From contig JAUIDM010000002.1 of NCBI GenBank assembly GCA_030428915.1, forward strand, positions 1 to 40,623: DNA of 40,623 bases. Direction: 5' to 3'. This stretch comes from Alphaproteobacteria bacterium (GTDB lineage Bacteria > Pseudomonadota > Alphaproteobacteria > Rhodobacterales > Rhodobacteraceae). A model generated the notes under the pieces. That model was not told the origin of the DNA and ran no database searches. It worked only from the letters and a program-made list of their open reading frames with translations. The position numbers and the translations under genes were made by a program. Below are positions 1 to 8,459 of this stretch, one piece after another (position 1 is the stretch's first letter; each line of letters begins with the position of its first letter).

Positions 1-1344
1 GCGCGCATCGCGGCCATGACCAACCCCGACCGGCAGCAGATGGAGCTGAAGCTCACCGCCAAGCTCTTCCTGCAGACCGACAATGAAAAGCTGAGCGGGC
101 TTTTGGCCGGGGGTATCGACCTCTTCGTGGCGGCCGGCCTTCTGGCCTTCGAGCGCGGCGTGCCGACCATCGGCGAGATCTATCGCATCACAGCCTCGGG
201 GGGCGACAAGCAGAAGGAATACCTGAAGCGTTCACAGGAGGTGAAGAACAAGTCGGCCAAACTGATCTTCGAGCGTATGGCATCGACCAACAACGACACC
301 CTCACTTCCTACCTCTCCCTCCTGATGACATCGGGCCTCGACACTTGGGACAACCGCGCGATTGACGCGGCCACCGCGACCTCTGACTTCTCATTCCGGG
401 ATATCCGCCGCCGCCCACATGCGATCTATCTTGTGGTCGAATCCGAGATGATCCGCCCGCTTGCCCCGCTGATCCGCCTCTTCTTTTCGGACCTGATTGC
501 CTCGCTGCAGGCACAGGAACCCGGCGATGACGAGCCGTGGCCCGTGATGATCATGCTCGACGAGTTTGACCGGCTCGGGAAAATGCCGATCGTCGCCGAA
601 AGCATAAAGACGCTGCGTTCCTTCGGCGGCAATCTCGCCATCGTGACCCAGACTATCCCCGCGCTGGACGAGATCTATGGTGAAAACACCCGCCGGTCGC
701 TGCAAGGCGGTGCTGGCGTGAAGCTCTATCTCACCCCCTCCGAGCAGAAGACCATCGAGGAATTGAGCCAGGCTGTCGGCAAGACCACAAAGCGCGTGGT
801 AACCAGGTCCCGCGCTGTTGGACGCAATCCGTTCGAAGGACGCAGCGTCTCGGAGAGGACCGAGGACACTCCGCTCCTGACCGAAGATCAGGCCCGGCGC
901 ATGGATCTCGACGAGGTCATTCTAGTGATAGACGCGCAAATGCCGATCCGCGCTCGGCGGATCAAGTACTTCGAGGATCCGACGCTCAATGTGCTGCACG
1001 CCGGTCAATCGGGAAGCTTCCCATATCCCGACGAGGATGGGCTGAGGCGGGATCGGCAGATGTCGGAGACCCGCGAGACGTTGGAAAAGCTGAAGCAGGA
1101 GCTACAAGAGGTGCGGGCGGCAAATGTTGCATCGGAAGTCGGTTCGAACGCGCCGAACACACCGAAGACTGAACCTGTCAACTCAGCGAAAGCCCGAGGC
1201 CGCGCAGCTCGTGCTGCTGCGAGCAGCGGTGGCCAGGGTCAGCTGTCGCTTGATATCGAGGGATTGGGGATTATCAGCTCAGACCGGACAGCGTTGGCTT
1301 CGGCTGTTCTAACGACGAGGGCTATTATCGCGGAGCATGGGTGA
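1..1344 (+). CDS. virD4: Type IV coupling protein VirD4/TraG, 3' part (5' end outside window)
   Basis: Inner-membrane ATPase that hands the relaxase-DNA complex to the VirB channel. The frame is open to base 1, so the start and the Walker A region lie upstream. Counting from the first in-frame ATG (base 16), a Walker B segment VMIMLDEFDRLG sits near residues 177-188, followed by the family motif around IVTQTIPALDEIYGENTRR (209-227). The DARMP-like C-terminal block ends near PIRARRIKYFEDP. The last ~100 residues are low complexity (Ala/Arg/Gln) and end at a TGA just before a catabolic gene block. The gene runs toward the virB operon, convergently, with a 7 kb metabolic block in between. Relaxase is not in view. 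Family assignment is firm; whether the C-terminus is native or was altered when the neighbouring block arrived cannot be told. Confidence 0.9.
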   Translation, partial: ARIAAMTNPDRQQMELKLTAKLFLQTDNEKLSGLLAGGIDLFVAAGLLAFERGVPTIGEIYRITASGGDKQKEYLKRSQEVKNKSAKLIFERMASTNNDTLTSYLSLLMTSGLDTWDNRAIDAATATSDFSFRDIRRRPHAIYLVVESEMIRPLAPLIRLFFSDLIASLQAQEPGDDEPWPVMIMLDEFDRLGKMPIVAESIKTLRSFGGNLAIVTQTIPALDEIYGENTRRSLQGGAGVKLYLTPSEQKTIEELSQAVGKTTKRVVTRSRAVGRNPFEGRSVSERTEDTPLLTEDQARRMDLDEVILVIDAQMPIRARRIKYFEDPTLNVLHAGQSGSFPYPDEDGLRRDRQMSETRETLEKLKQELQEVRAANVASEVGSNAPNTPKTEPVNSAKARGRAARAAASSGGQGQLSLDIEGLGIISSDRTALASAVLTTRAIIAEHG

Positions 1345-1401
1345 GCGTGGGAGAACTCACTAAGCCCTTCTGCATCGGCGATTGGCCTTTTGCAGACGAA
1401 C

Positions 1402-1420
1402 TGAAAGGTGAAGTCTTTCA
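1402..1420. other. Small inverted repeat after virD4
   Basis: TGAAAG and CTTTCA form a perfect 6-bp stem with a 7-base loop in the 121-bp gap between the convergent virD4 and lacI-type genes. There is no T tract. It could be a weak bidirectional terminator; otherwise I see nothing in this gap. Confidence 0.25.
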
Positions 1421-1465
1421 CCCGATTGGTGCAGGGTAGGTGTTCGGAACGCCATGTGCATCCTA

Positions 1466-2569
1466 CTAAGCAGTTGATGTTCCGGGTGGAGGGGCAATCG
1501 AGCCGCGCGACAAGTAGCGCGGTCGCAACTTCAGGTTCCGCGCTCTGCCCTTGGCCCCCTTGATCCGTGCAATCAGCAGGGCCGTCGCCGCTTTGCCAAG
1601 ACGCCTGCGCGGTTGGGCGATTGCATCGATACCGCTACCCACGAAGGCCATCCAGTCCAGATCGTCAAAGCAGACAAGTGATAGATCATCCGGTACGCTC
1701 AATCCGCACGCCACGATAGCCGCCATGGCCCCAGATGACATCAGCCCATCTGCGCAGAACAGCGCGGTTGGCCGGTCGGGGGTCTCAAGAAGCGCGCGCA
1801 CCGATTGCTGCGCTGCCGATGCGGAATGCTCACCAACATGGACAATCAGCGCTGGGTCGATCTCAAGCTGCGCGTCACGATGCGCCGCAAGATAGCCTCC
1901 AAGACGCTGCCAGCTTGTCGAGACTTCGTTCAGATGGGTTCTGCCCCCCTGCCCTGCCGAGGCAAGGAATTTGGGCAGATCTTGAGAAGCAGTGCGGCCC
2001 AATTCCGCCACGACACCTATGCGGCAATGACCTGCCCGCAAAAGCCGGGCAACGCCATTGCGGGAGCATTCGATATTCTCGACCGAGACACTGTCGATCT
2101 GAAGACCCGTCACCTTGCGGTCGATTAGCACCATCGGTATTCCGGCTGCAGCCGCCTCTTTGAGGTGGGGGGAGTCCATAACATCGCAGGGAGAGACGAT
2201 GAGCCCGTCAACCTGGTTCTCCCGCAGCAGTTTCGTGGCGGCAATCTCACGCGCTACCGTTTCATCACTGTTTGTGATCAACATGCTCATGCCGCGCGCT
2301 TCCACCCCATCCGATATGCCCCGCAACACGGCAGCATAGAATGGGCTCGAGATATCGCCGGCAATTACCCCGATGGTGCGGGTCTGACCGGTGATCAGAC
2401 CGCGCGCCAGTTTGTTGGGCCGATAGCCAAGCTCGGAGGCAACAGCCTCAACCCGCTCTCTGGTTTTTGCACCTGCATAGCCGTAATTCCCGAGGACCCG
2501 GCTTGCTGTGGCGACGCTGACCCCGGCCTTGGCTGCAACCTCGACGATCGTTACTTTCGCTGCCTTCAT
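1466..2569 (-). CDS. LacI-family transcriptional regulator of the catabolic module
   Basis: A 367-residue LacI/GalR repressor. The N-terminal HTH (about residues 6-27, VTIVEVAAKAGVSVATASRV) and hinge (YRPNKLARGL) are intact. The periplasmic-binding-protein-like sensor domain follows, with the typical DISSPFYA and DGLIVSPCD segments and the late segment SLVCFDDLDWMAF. It is the last gene of a minus-strand unit after the SIS deglycase and the cyclodeaminase-like enzyme, 75 bases downstream of the latter. Local control of this unit and of the divergent kinase-TRAP operon is the natural inference, with the substrate or its phosphorylated form as inducer. It is not recognisable as a specific named repressor. 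Confidence 0.9.
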   Translation of the reverse strand: MKAAKVTIVEVAAKAGVSVATASRVLGNYGYAGAKTRERVEAVASELGYRPNKLARGLITGQTRTIGVIAGDISSPFYAAVLRGISDGVEARGMSMLITNSDETVAREIAATKLLRENQVDGLIVSPCDVMDSPHLKEAAAAGIPMVLIDRKVTGLQIDSVSVENIECSRNGVARLLRAGHCRIGVVAELGRTASQDLPKFLASAGQGGRTHLNEVSTSWQRLGGYLAAHRDAQLEIDPALIVHVGEHSASAAQQSVRALLETPDRPTALFCADGLMSSGAMAAIVACGLSVPDDLSLVCFDDLDWMAFVGSGIDAIAQPRRRLGKAATALLIARIKGAKGRARNLKLRPRYLSRGSIAPPPGTSTA

Positions 2570-2644
2570 GCGGTCCGATCCGTTTTGCTGCGCAGGCGTG
2601 GTAAACTACCCAGGTTCGCGCTCGCATCCCGCAACCCGTGCCGC

Positions 2645-3595
2645 CTATGGAAGACGTTCAGACAAGGCCACGGCGGCAAAAAGGTCAAGATGGCCGCCGC
2701 CGACATTTTTGAACACCGTGATTTCCGAGTCCGACTGACGCCCCGGATGCGCGCCCTGGCAGAGTTGATAGAGGTCTGCGCCGACGTCATCCCAGCCGAT
2801 AACCCCGGCTGCGACGGGGCGGGACAATTCACCCGAGCCCTTCATCCCGTCTCGGCAATCGACAAAGATCTGCCCGCGCGCCATCGCCTCGTCATCGGCC
2901 TCTCGCATATCCGGCCGATAGGCCCCGACCAAGTCGAGATGCGCCCCTGTTTTCAGGAGCGCCCCCTTGACCAGCGGCTCGCGGGTCATGGTGACACAGG
3001 AGATGATATCAGCCTCGGCCACGGCTGCATCCAGGTCGCGCGTGGCCGCGATATCGACGCCTTGCATATAGGCCCCCGCCTTGAGCGAACTGGCAAGCGC
3101 CTGAGCGCGGTCGGGCGTACGGTTCCAGATCAAGACACGCTTCAACGACGGGCGCGCGGCGTGATGGGCCGCGATGACATGCGGCGCAAGACCCCCTGCC
3201 CCAACGACCAACAGCGTCCCGCTATCAGTCCTCGCAAGCAGACGAGTGCCGAGCCCCGAATCCGCCGCTGTTTTGCGGAAGGTCATCGCCTCGCCATCGG
3301 CGGCAAGCATCGGTGCCCCGGTGGCAGGGTCGAAGAGCGCGACCAGCCCCTGTACCGAGGCCTGCGGCGGATCAAGCGCCAGATTGCCGGGAAAGACCCC
3401 AACCATCTTGACCGCGATGCCCTTGCCACCTTGCCAGCCCACAAGGGTCACGAATTGATTGTCGCCGCCCTCCGGCTCGGTGCTGACGATATGATCGGCG
3501 GCGGGATGCGCGCCCTGATGGGCCTGGTGCAGGGCCTCGATCAGATAGGGGTAATCCAGCAATCGGTGGACGGTTTCGGCATCTGCCAGTCTCAT
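2645..3595 (-). CDS. Ornithine cyclodeaminase/mu-crystallin family oxidoreductase
   Basis: A 316-residue NAD(P)-dependent enzyme of the ornithine cyclodeaminase/alanine dehydrogenase/ketimine reductase family. The Rossmann nucleotide site is LLVVGAGGLAPHVIAAH (about residues 148-164), followed by a basic-aromatic stretch (VLIWNRTPDRA). The family Lys is likely that in GIAVKMVGVFPGN, and the C-terminus ends in the family helix (NVGGGHLDLFAA, a variant of SVGxALEDLAAA). It lies 10 bases after the SIS deglycase stop. Context suggests it acts on the amino acid or imine freed from an Amadori compound (deamination, cyclisation or imine reduction). The family covers several reactions, so the exact substrate is open. 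Confidence 0.85.
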   Translation of the reverse strand: MRLADAETVHRLLDYPYLIEALHQAHQGAHPAADHIVSTEPEGGDNQFVTLVGWQGGKGIAVKMVGVFPGNLALDPPQASVQGLVALFDPATGAPMLAADGEAMTFRKTAADSGLGTRLLARTDSGTLLVVGAGGLAPHVIAAHHAARPSLKRVLIWNRTPDRAQALASSLKAGAYMQGVDIAATRDLDAAVAEADIISCVTMTREPLVKGALLKTGAHLDLVGAYRPDMREADDEAMARGQIFVDCRDGMKGSGELSRPVAAGVIGWDDVGADLYQLCQGAHPGRQSDSEITVFKNVGGGHLDLFAAVALSERLP

Positions 3596-3605
3596 CGCGG
3601 GTTCC

Positions 3606-4613
3606 TCAGTAGTCGTCGAGTTTCTTCATGTAGCGCCGTGCCGACATCATCTCGTGTTGGCGCAAGTCCGCAAGGCGGTAGGCGAAGGCCCACAGCGTAT
3701 CGAAGAACACCAGTGGCGCAAGCGCGCCGCGAAACTCGGGTTCGATTCCGGTGAAATCGAGCTCGGCAGCATCAACCACCAGGATATTCTCGAGGCGACC
3801 AAAGCGCAGCAAGAAGTTTTCGGCGCGCTCTTCCAGTGGGCGCGTATCGTCCAGCCCTTTCATCAGGATGTAGCAACGGCTTTCGTCCAGAACCTCGAAC
3901 GCACCGTGGAAAAACTCGTTGGCGTGGATCGGGTGGCTGTTGATCCACTGCATCTCCATCAACACGCAGATCGCATAGGAGTAAGCCGCGCCATAGCAGG
4001 CCCCGCTGGCCAAGGTATAGATCACATCTTGTTTCGCAAAATGTGGGGCGTATTTGTCGAAACGCGGTGCGAAAACACCCTGCGCACGGTCGATGACCGA
4101 TTGCAGCGCATCAAGACTGTCCATCAACGCGACCATATTTCCACCACCATCATAGCGAGCGGCAAGCCCCTGCACGATCTGGTAGATCCGGGCGTAATTG
4201 CTGTTCTTGGCATCGATCGGAATGCCGGTCGTGTAGGGCGCTTCGAACGCCACGACATGATCGCTGGCTTTGGCCAGCGGGCTCTCAGGGTCCACTGTTA
4301 GCGAGATTGTCAACGCCCCGGCCTCTCGAGCGAACTTCGCCGCCGCGACGGTTTCGCGCGTTGTGCCTGTCATCGAGCACAGGATGACCAGCGATTGCGT
4401 AGTTAGCCGCCTAGGCGCGCGATGAGTGAATTCGGCCGCGTTGTAGAGATCCGATGGCAGTTTGGCCGAAGCCTGATCCAGCATGAATTTAGCCGGATAC
4501 ATGATCGAGAGCGACCCGCCACAGGCCACGAAGAACACGTGCTGCGTGTCGCGTCCGTCAAGCGCCTGGAGCGCACGCACGACATCGGGATGAGGGGATT
4601 GGGGTTCAGACAT
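3606..4613 (-). CDS. SIS-domain sugar isomerase, FrlB-like fructosamine-6-phosphate deglycase
   Basis: A 335-residue double-SIS protein like the isomerase half of glucosamine-6-phosphate synthase. SIS-1 starts at VFFVACGGSLS and includes the phosphosugar-binding stretch ILCSMTGTTRETV. SIS-2 includes IYTLASGACYGAAYSYA and the signature segment IHANEFFHGAFEVLD, which matches the NEF(F)HGP-type active-site region of FrlB/GlmS relatives. The C-terminus (MSARRYMKKLDDY) also resembles FrlB, which ends RRYYGGLVEY. FrlB converts a fructosamine 6-phosphate to glucose 6-phosphate plus the free amine. The divergent neighbour is an FrlD-like kinase that would make its substrate, which strengthens the call. 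First gene of its minus-strand operon. The exact amine (lysine, glutamine, opine-type) is unknown. Confidence 0.85.
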   Translation of the reverse strand: MSEPQSPHPDVVRALQALDGRDTQHVFFVACGGSLSIMYPAKFMLDQASAKLPSDLYNAAEFTHRAPRRLTTQSLVILCSMTGTTRETVAAAKFAREAGALTISLTVDPESPLAKASDHVVAFEAPYTTGIPIDAKNSNYARIYQIVQGLAARYDGGGNMVALMDSLDALQSVIDRAQGVFAPRFDKYAPHFAKQDVIYTLASGACYGAAYSYAICVLMEMQWINSHPIHANEFFHGAFEVLDESRCYILMKGLDDTRPLEERAENFLLRFGRLENILVVDAAELDFTGIEPEFRGALAPLVFFDTLWAFAYRLADLRQHEMMSARRYMKKLDDY

Positions 4614-4632
4614 CTTGTGGGGCTCCGCATTA

Positions 4633-4695
4633 TTGACAACAGGAATTCGCGGGTGCTTGACAGCCGCATGTGATTTGTGTGAACCTTCTCACATG
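4633..4695. promoter_or_regulatory. Divergent promoter/operator region between the deglycase and kinase genes
   Basis: Two TTGACA hexamers on the plus strand (4633-4638 and 4657-4662) could be -35 boxes, though no good -10 is seen at 17 bp. A palindrome TGTGA-N6-TCACA lies at 4678-4693. A larger inverted repeat, CATGTGA (4667-4673) and TCACATG (4689-4695), overlaps the proposed kinase start codon. The half-sites match the layout of CRP/FNR-type operators; a LacI-family or CRP-like regulator could bind here. Seen directly: the repeats. Inferred: their role. Confidence 0.45.
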
Positions 4696-5625
4696 ATGTC
4701 TAGAAACGCAACCTCTCCGCAAATTGTTACCTTCGGGGACAACGATGTGGATTGCTACGAGGCGCACGGGGCGATGTATCCGGGCGGCAATGCGCTGAAT
4801 GTGGCGGTTTTTGCCCGACGCGCCGGCGCGGATGCGGCCTTTATCGGCGCCATGGCAGATGACCCCGCTGGCCGCCACATGAGCGTTGCCTTGGAAAGGG
4901 AAGGCGTCAATATCACACGCCTGCGCCGCGTTGCGGGGCGCACCGCATTCTGCGTCATTGGCAATACCGCCAGTGGTGAGCGAGAGTTCCTGCGCGCCGA
5001 TCTGGGCGTCTCCATCATCGCGCCCAATGCCGGTGATTTAGAAATGATCGCAAGGGCCGATGCCGTCCACACCGGTCGCTCTGCCCATGTCGAGGCGCAT
5101 TTGTCAGCATTCTCCAACCGCGCGCGATTGTCTTTCGATTTCGCGGACCAGACCGGGGTCGATTATGTAGATGCCATCGCGCCGATGTGTTTTCTGGCGA
5201 GCTTTTCGGGCGGTAGTATGACCGACGCAGAAGTCGCCACGTTGCAAGCGCGGGTGCGCAAGGCAGGGGCGATCTGGTGCCTTGTCACACGCGGCCAGAA
5301 CGGCGCCTACCTGACCGGACCTGATACGGATGTAGGTGTTCCCCCCGCGCCCGCCGAGATCGTCGATACGCTCGGTGCCGGGGACAGCTTCATCGCGCGG
5401 GTTCTCACCGGGCTTTTGCGTGGCGAAGACCCGCGCGCCTTGATGCAGGCCGCCGCCATCATGGCTGGCGAAACCTGCGGCCAGCGCGGTGGCTTCGGTC
5501 ACCCCGCACCCATCGACATTGACCAAAGCCACGCCATGCCGATCGGCTTGATCCATGCGCATGCCGCCGAACTGGCGGACCGGGCCAGAAAGCGCAGCGC
5601 CGAAACCGGCGTCCCGGCCAAGTAA
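4693..5625 (+). CDS. PfkB-family sugar kinase, FrlD-like fructosamine 6-kinase
   Basis: A 310-residue ribokinase/PfkB-family kinase. The N-terminal TFGDNDVDCYE and the PGGNALNVAVFARR motif (PfkB signature 1) closely parallel FrlD (IGDNCVDIY..SGGNAVNVAVY). The C-terminal signature IVDTLGAGDSFIARVLTGLL carries the catalytic Asp of GAGD. FrlD phosphorylates fructosyl-amines at C6 to give the substrate of FrlB, encoded divergently next door. I chose the ATG at 4693 because translation from there begins just before the conserved core; the frame is open back to 4615, but that stretch is the divergent regulatory region. An ATG at 4696 is equally possible. The ribosome-binding site is weak. First gene of a kinase-dctP-dctQ-dctM operon, with a 20-base gap to dctP. 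Confidence 0.85.
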   Translation: MMSRNATSPQIVTFGDNDVDCYEAHGAMYPGGNALNVAVFARRAGADAAFIGAMADDPAGRHMSVALEREGVNITRLRRVAGRTAFCVIGNTASGEREFLRADLGVSIIAPNAGDLEMIARADAVHTGRSAHVEAHLSAFSNRARLSFDFADQTGVDYVDAIAPMCFLASFSGGSMTDAEVATLQARVRKAGAIWCLVTRGQNGAYLTGPDTDVGVPPAPAEIVDTLGAGDSFIARVLTGLLRGEDPRALMQAAAIMAGETCGQRGGFGHPAPIDIDQSHAMPIGLIHAHAAELADRARKRSAETGVPAK

Positions 5626-5645
5626 CGCAACACGGAGGACGAGAC

Positions 5646-6650
5646 ATGACCACCCCATTCAATGCCCTGACCCGACGCCACGCTCTTGCCATGCTGGCCA
5701 GCACACCGCTCGCCCTTTCGGCAAGAACTGCCTTCGCTCAGGATGCGGCAAATTTCAGGATCGCTTCGGTCAACGCGCCAACCGCGCTGTCCAACACGCT
5801 CGCCGAAGAGGTCGGCAACCGGATCATGGAGCGCACCGAAGGGCGCGTCACGTTCCAGATGTTCCCGAGTGCCCAATTGGGCACGACGACCGACACCATC
5901 GAACAGGCAAGCCAGGGTCAGCCGACCATCGCCTATACCTCGGCCAGCAACCTGTCGCAGTTCGGTGTGCCCGAGCTTGCCGCGGTCGAGGGGCCGTTCA
6001 TCGTCGGCAATGCCGCGGAAGCCGAGCGCCTCGCCAATTCGGACCTGATGCAGGGCTATTATGATCAGCTTGCCGAAACCGCCGGTCTGCGCGTGCTGGC
6101 GTTGAACTGGTTCGACGGGGCGCGCCACATGATCGGCACCGAGCCCTATCCGCACCCCTCCGACCTGGAGGGCGTCCTGATGCGCGTGCCGCCGCTTGAA
6201 ACTTGGCTCAACACCTTCGAGCCAATGGGCGTGGTCGCCACCACGGTGGAAGCCGCCGAGGCCTATTCTGCCTTGGCCCAAGGTGTCGTGACGGCCGGGG
6301 AATCCCCTTTGACTGGCCTGCGTGCGAACCGGTGGTATGAAGTCGTCAAGGAAATCACCCTGACCGGACACTTCAACCTGTTCCTTGGCTGGGTCACGTC
6401 AGAGGCGGCCTTCCAGGCCTTGTCGGAGGGCGACCGCGCCATCATGCTGGAGGAGTTCCGCGGTGGTGGGCAGGAGCTGACAGCGCAATCCATCGCGTTG
6501 GAAGAGGAAATCCGCGCCGAGTTTGAAGCGGCGGGAGTTACGTTCCACGAGGCGGACCTCGACGCCTATCGTGAAGCCACTTCCAGCTTCTTCGATGATC
6601 TGCCGGAAGGTCTGTTCGACAGCATTCGTTCCGCCGCGACACAGGGCTGA
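5646..6650 (+). CDS. dctP: TRAP transporter solute-binding protein DctP
   Basis: A 334-residue periplasmic receptor of a TRAP transporter. It has an export signal with a twin arginine (LTRRHALAML) and a cleavage-like ARTAFAQD near residue 31. The DctP fold follows, with the segment GVLMRVPPLETW, whose Arg (about residue 180) is in the position that in this family usually salt-bridges a substrate carboxylate. A carboxylated ligand fits a fructosyl-amino acid but does not prove it. A good GGAGG lies just upstream of the ATG. It sits between the FrlD-like kinase and the membrane subunits. Confidence 0.9.
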   Translation: MTTPFNALTRRHALAMLASTPLALSARTAFAQDAANFRIASVNAPTALSNTLAEEVGNRIMERTEGRVTFQMFPSAQLGTTTDTIEQASQGQPTIAYTSASNLSQFGVPELAAVEGPFIVGNAAEAERLANSDLMQGYYDQLAETAGLRVLALNWFDGARHMIGTEPYPHPSDLEGVLMRVPPLETWLNTFEPMGVVATTVEAAEAYSALAQGVVTAGESPLTGLRANRWYEVVKEITLTGHFNLFLGWVTSEAAFQALSEGDRAIMLEEFRGGGQELTAQSIALEEEIRAEFEAAGVTFHEADLDAYREATSSFFDDLPEGLFDSIRSAATQG

Positions 6651-6659
6651 CCAATGGGT

Positions 6660-6680
6660 GCCGACACGATCTGTGTCGGC
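6660..6680 (+). promoter_or_regulatory. Stem-loop between dctP and dctQ
   Basis: GCCGACAC and GTGTCGGC form a perfect 8-bp stem with the loop GATCT, 9 bases after the dctP stop and with no T run. Such hairpins after a binding-protein gene commonly stabilise the upstream message so that the receptor is made in excess over the membrane subunits. That role is inferred here. Confidence 0.6.
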
Positions 6681-7185
6681 ATCTTCGAGCTGTGGGGAGG
6701 TATCCGGGATCGAACGTGTTTTTTTGCGACCTTTGCTGCGCCTGATCGGCGAATTGATCCCGACACTCCTTCTCGGGATAGTGCTTGTGGCGGTCGGTGC
6801 AAACGTCATTTCGCGAACAGTGCTTCGCGAAGGGTTCCAAGTCGCCAATGAACTGGCCGTGGTCTGTTTTGCGGGCGTGGTGTTCTTCGGGATCATCGGG
6901 GCCGCGTTGGGCAAGCAGATGTTCGGGGTTGATTTCTTCGTATCCAGATTGCCCCGGCGGCTTCAAGCCTGGGTGACAGCGCTGACCCATCTTCTTGTCA
7001 TCGCCATCGCACTGCAGGTTCTGAACGCAGCCATTGCACAGGTGTCGACCGCGCGGTTCACCACGTTTCTAGCACTGGGCTGGCCAAAATGGATCGTGTC
7101 GGCCGGTCTGGGTGTGGCAATGTCGGCCATCATCTTGGTCCAACTGCTCCATCTTGCCGAACTTTGGCGGGAGCGCCGCACATGA
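6673..7185 (+). CDS. dctQ: TRAP transporter small membrane subunit DctQ (start uncertain)
   Basis: About 160-170 residues with four hydrophobic segments (LIPTLLLGIVLVAVGANVI; ELAVVCFAGVVFFGIIGAAL; WVTALTHLLVIAIALQVL; WIVSAGLGVAMSAIILVQLL), as expected for the four-helix DctQ subunit. The start is unclear. The GTG at 6673 is the first conventional start after dctP but lies in the stem-loop. The only good ribosome-binding site, GGAGG at 6696-6700, is followed 8 bases later by an in-frame ATC (6709), with TTG at 6724 further on. A non-standard start is therefore possible. The stop overlaps the dctM start (ATGA). Confidence 0.8.
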   Translation: MSASSSCGEVSGIERVFLRPLLRLIGELIPTLLLGIVLVAVGANVISRTVLREGFQVANELAVVCFAGVVFFGIIGAALGKQMFGVDFFVSRLPRRLQAWVTALTHLLVIAIALQVLNAAIAQVSTARFTTFLALGWPKWIVSAGLGVAMSAIILVQLLHLAELWRERRT

Positions 7186-8459
7186 TTGCGTCAGGCATTG
7201 CCTTCCTTGCGCTGCTGGTGCTGCGTGTTCCCATCGCCTTCGTGATCCTGGGGGCCTCGGTGATCTATTTCGCCCTCAACCCGATGATGGCCAGCACCGT
7301 GGCGCAACGCATGGCTTCTTCACTGGAGAGTTTCCCGCTGCTCGCGGTGCCGTTTTTTATCGTTGCAGGCGCCGCTATGGCCCGTGGCGGCATCGCCCAA
7401 CGTCTCTACGATTTCGCCGATGGGCTTGTCGGACACTGGCATGGCGGGCTGGCGCAGGTGGCAGTGATGAACTCGCTTTTCCTGGGGGCGATGTCGGGTT
7501 CATCCAACGCGGACGCCGCCATTGACGCGCGCACCATCGCGCCGATCATGCGTCAGCGCGGCTATTCCAACGGCTTCGCCTCGGTGGTCAGCGCCGCCTC
7601 GGGGGCCATCGCGCCGATTATGCCGCCCTCGATCGGGCTGATCGTCTATGGGTTGCTGACCGACACCTCCATTGGACGCCTGTTTATCGGCGGCATTATC
7701 CCGGCATTCATCATCACCTGCGCGTTACTGCTGACGGTGCGCATCATGGCGAAACGGCGCGGTTACAAACCCGAGCGTGCGCAGAGATTGCCCGCGCGCC
7801 AGATCGCGGCGCGCGGGCAATCTGCCCTTTGGGCGCTGGCGATGCCGGTGCTGCTGATCGTCGGGTTGCGCGGTGGCTGGTTCACACCGACCGAGTTGGG
7901 GGCAATGGCCGCTCTTTATGCTTTCGTTATCGGCATCTTCGTCTATCGCGGCTTTCGACTGTCCGAAACCTATAACCTGCTGCGCGAATCCGCGCTGACA
8001 ACCGCGAATGTCCTGTTCATCGTGGCCTCGGCGGCCGTCTTCTCACTGGTTCTGGCGCTGGAGCAGGTGCCGCAATCTCTGTTGACCAGCCTGCTGTCTC
8101 TGTCCGACAACAAATATGTCATCCTGATGATCCTGACCGTGATGCTGCTGGTGCTTGGCACCATGCTTGAAGGCCTTGCGTTGATGGTGATCCTGGTCCC
8201 GATCCTCAATGAGGTGACGCGCACCCTCGGCATTGACCCGGTCCATTTCGGTATCGTCCTGGTATTCAACACAACCATCGGCTCGATCACGCCACCCGTT
8301 GGCACGGTCCTTTATACCGTCTGCTCGATCACCAAATGCTCGATTGAGGAGTTCAGTCGCGAATCCCTGCCCTTCCTGGCCAGCCTGATCGGCGTGCTGC
8401 TTCTCTTGACCTATGTGCCAGCGCTGGTGACGTTCCTGCCGAACCTGTTGTTCCGCTGA
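7182..8459 (+). CDS. dctM: TRAP transporter large membrane subunit DctM
   Basis: A 425-residue, strongly hydrophobic protein with about 12 membrane segments, the transport channel of the TRAP system. Family landmarks are LLAVPFFIVAGAAMARGGIAQRL near the N-terminus, GAMSGSSNADAA, AIAPIMPPSIGLIVYG, and the C-terminal repeat FGIVLVFNTTIGSITPPVGTVLY. It overlaps dctQ by four bases (ATGA), which fixes the start at 7182. Last gene of the kinase-TRAP operon. Confidence 0.92.
   Translation: MIASGIAFLALLVLRVPIAFVILGASVIYFALNPMMASTVAQRMASSLESFPLLAVPFFIVAGAAMARGGIAQRLYDFADGLVGHWHGGLAQVAVMNSLFLGAMSGSSNADAAIDARTIAPIMRQRGYSNGFASVVSAASGAIAPIMPPSIGLIVYGLLTDTSIGRLFIGGIIPAFIITCALLLTVRIMAKRRGYKPERAQRLPARQIAARGQSALWALAMPVLLIVGLRGGWFTPTELGAMAALYAFVIGIFVYRGFRLSETYNLLRESALTTANVLFIVASAAVFSLVLALEQVPQSLLTSLLSLSDNKYVILMILTVMLLVLGTMLEGLALMVILVPILNEVTRTLGIDPVHFGIVLVFNTTIGSITPPVGTVLYTVCSITKCSIEEFSRESLPFLASLIGVLLLLTYVPALVTFLPNLLFR

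Noticed and set aside
2165-3754. 529-codon plus-strand frame
   Set aside because: It lies antisense to the LacI and cyclodeaminase genes, has shadow-type composition (Arg/Pro/His-rich, no motif) and no ribosome-binding site.
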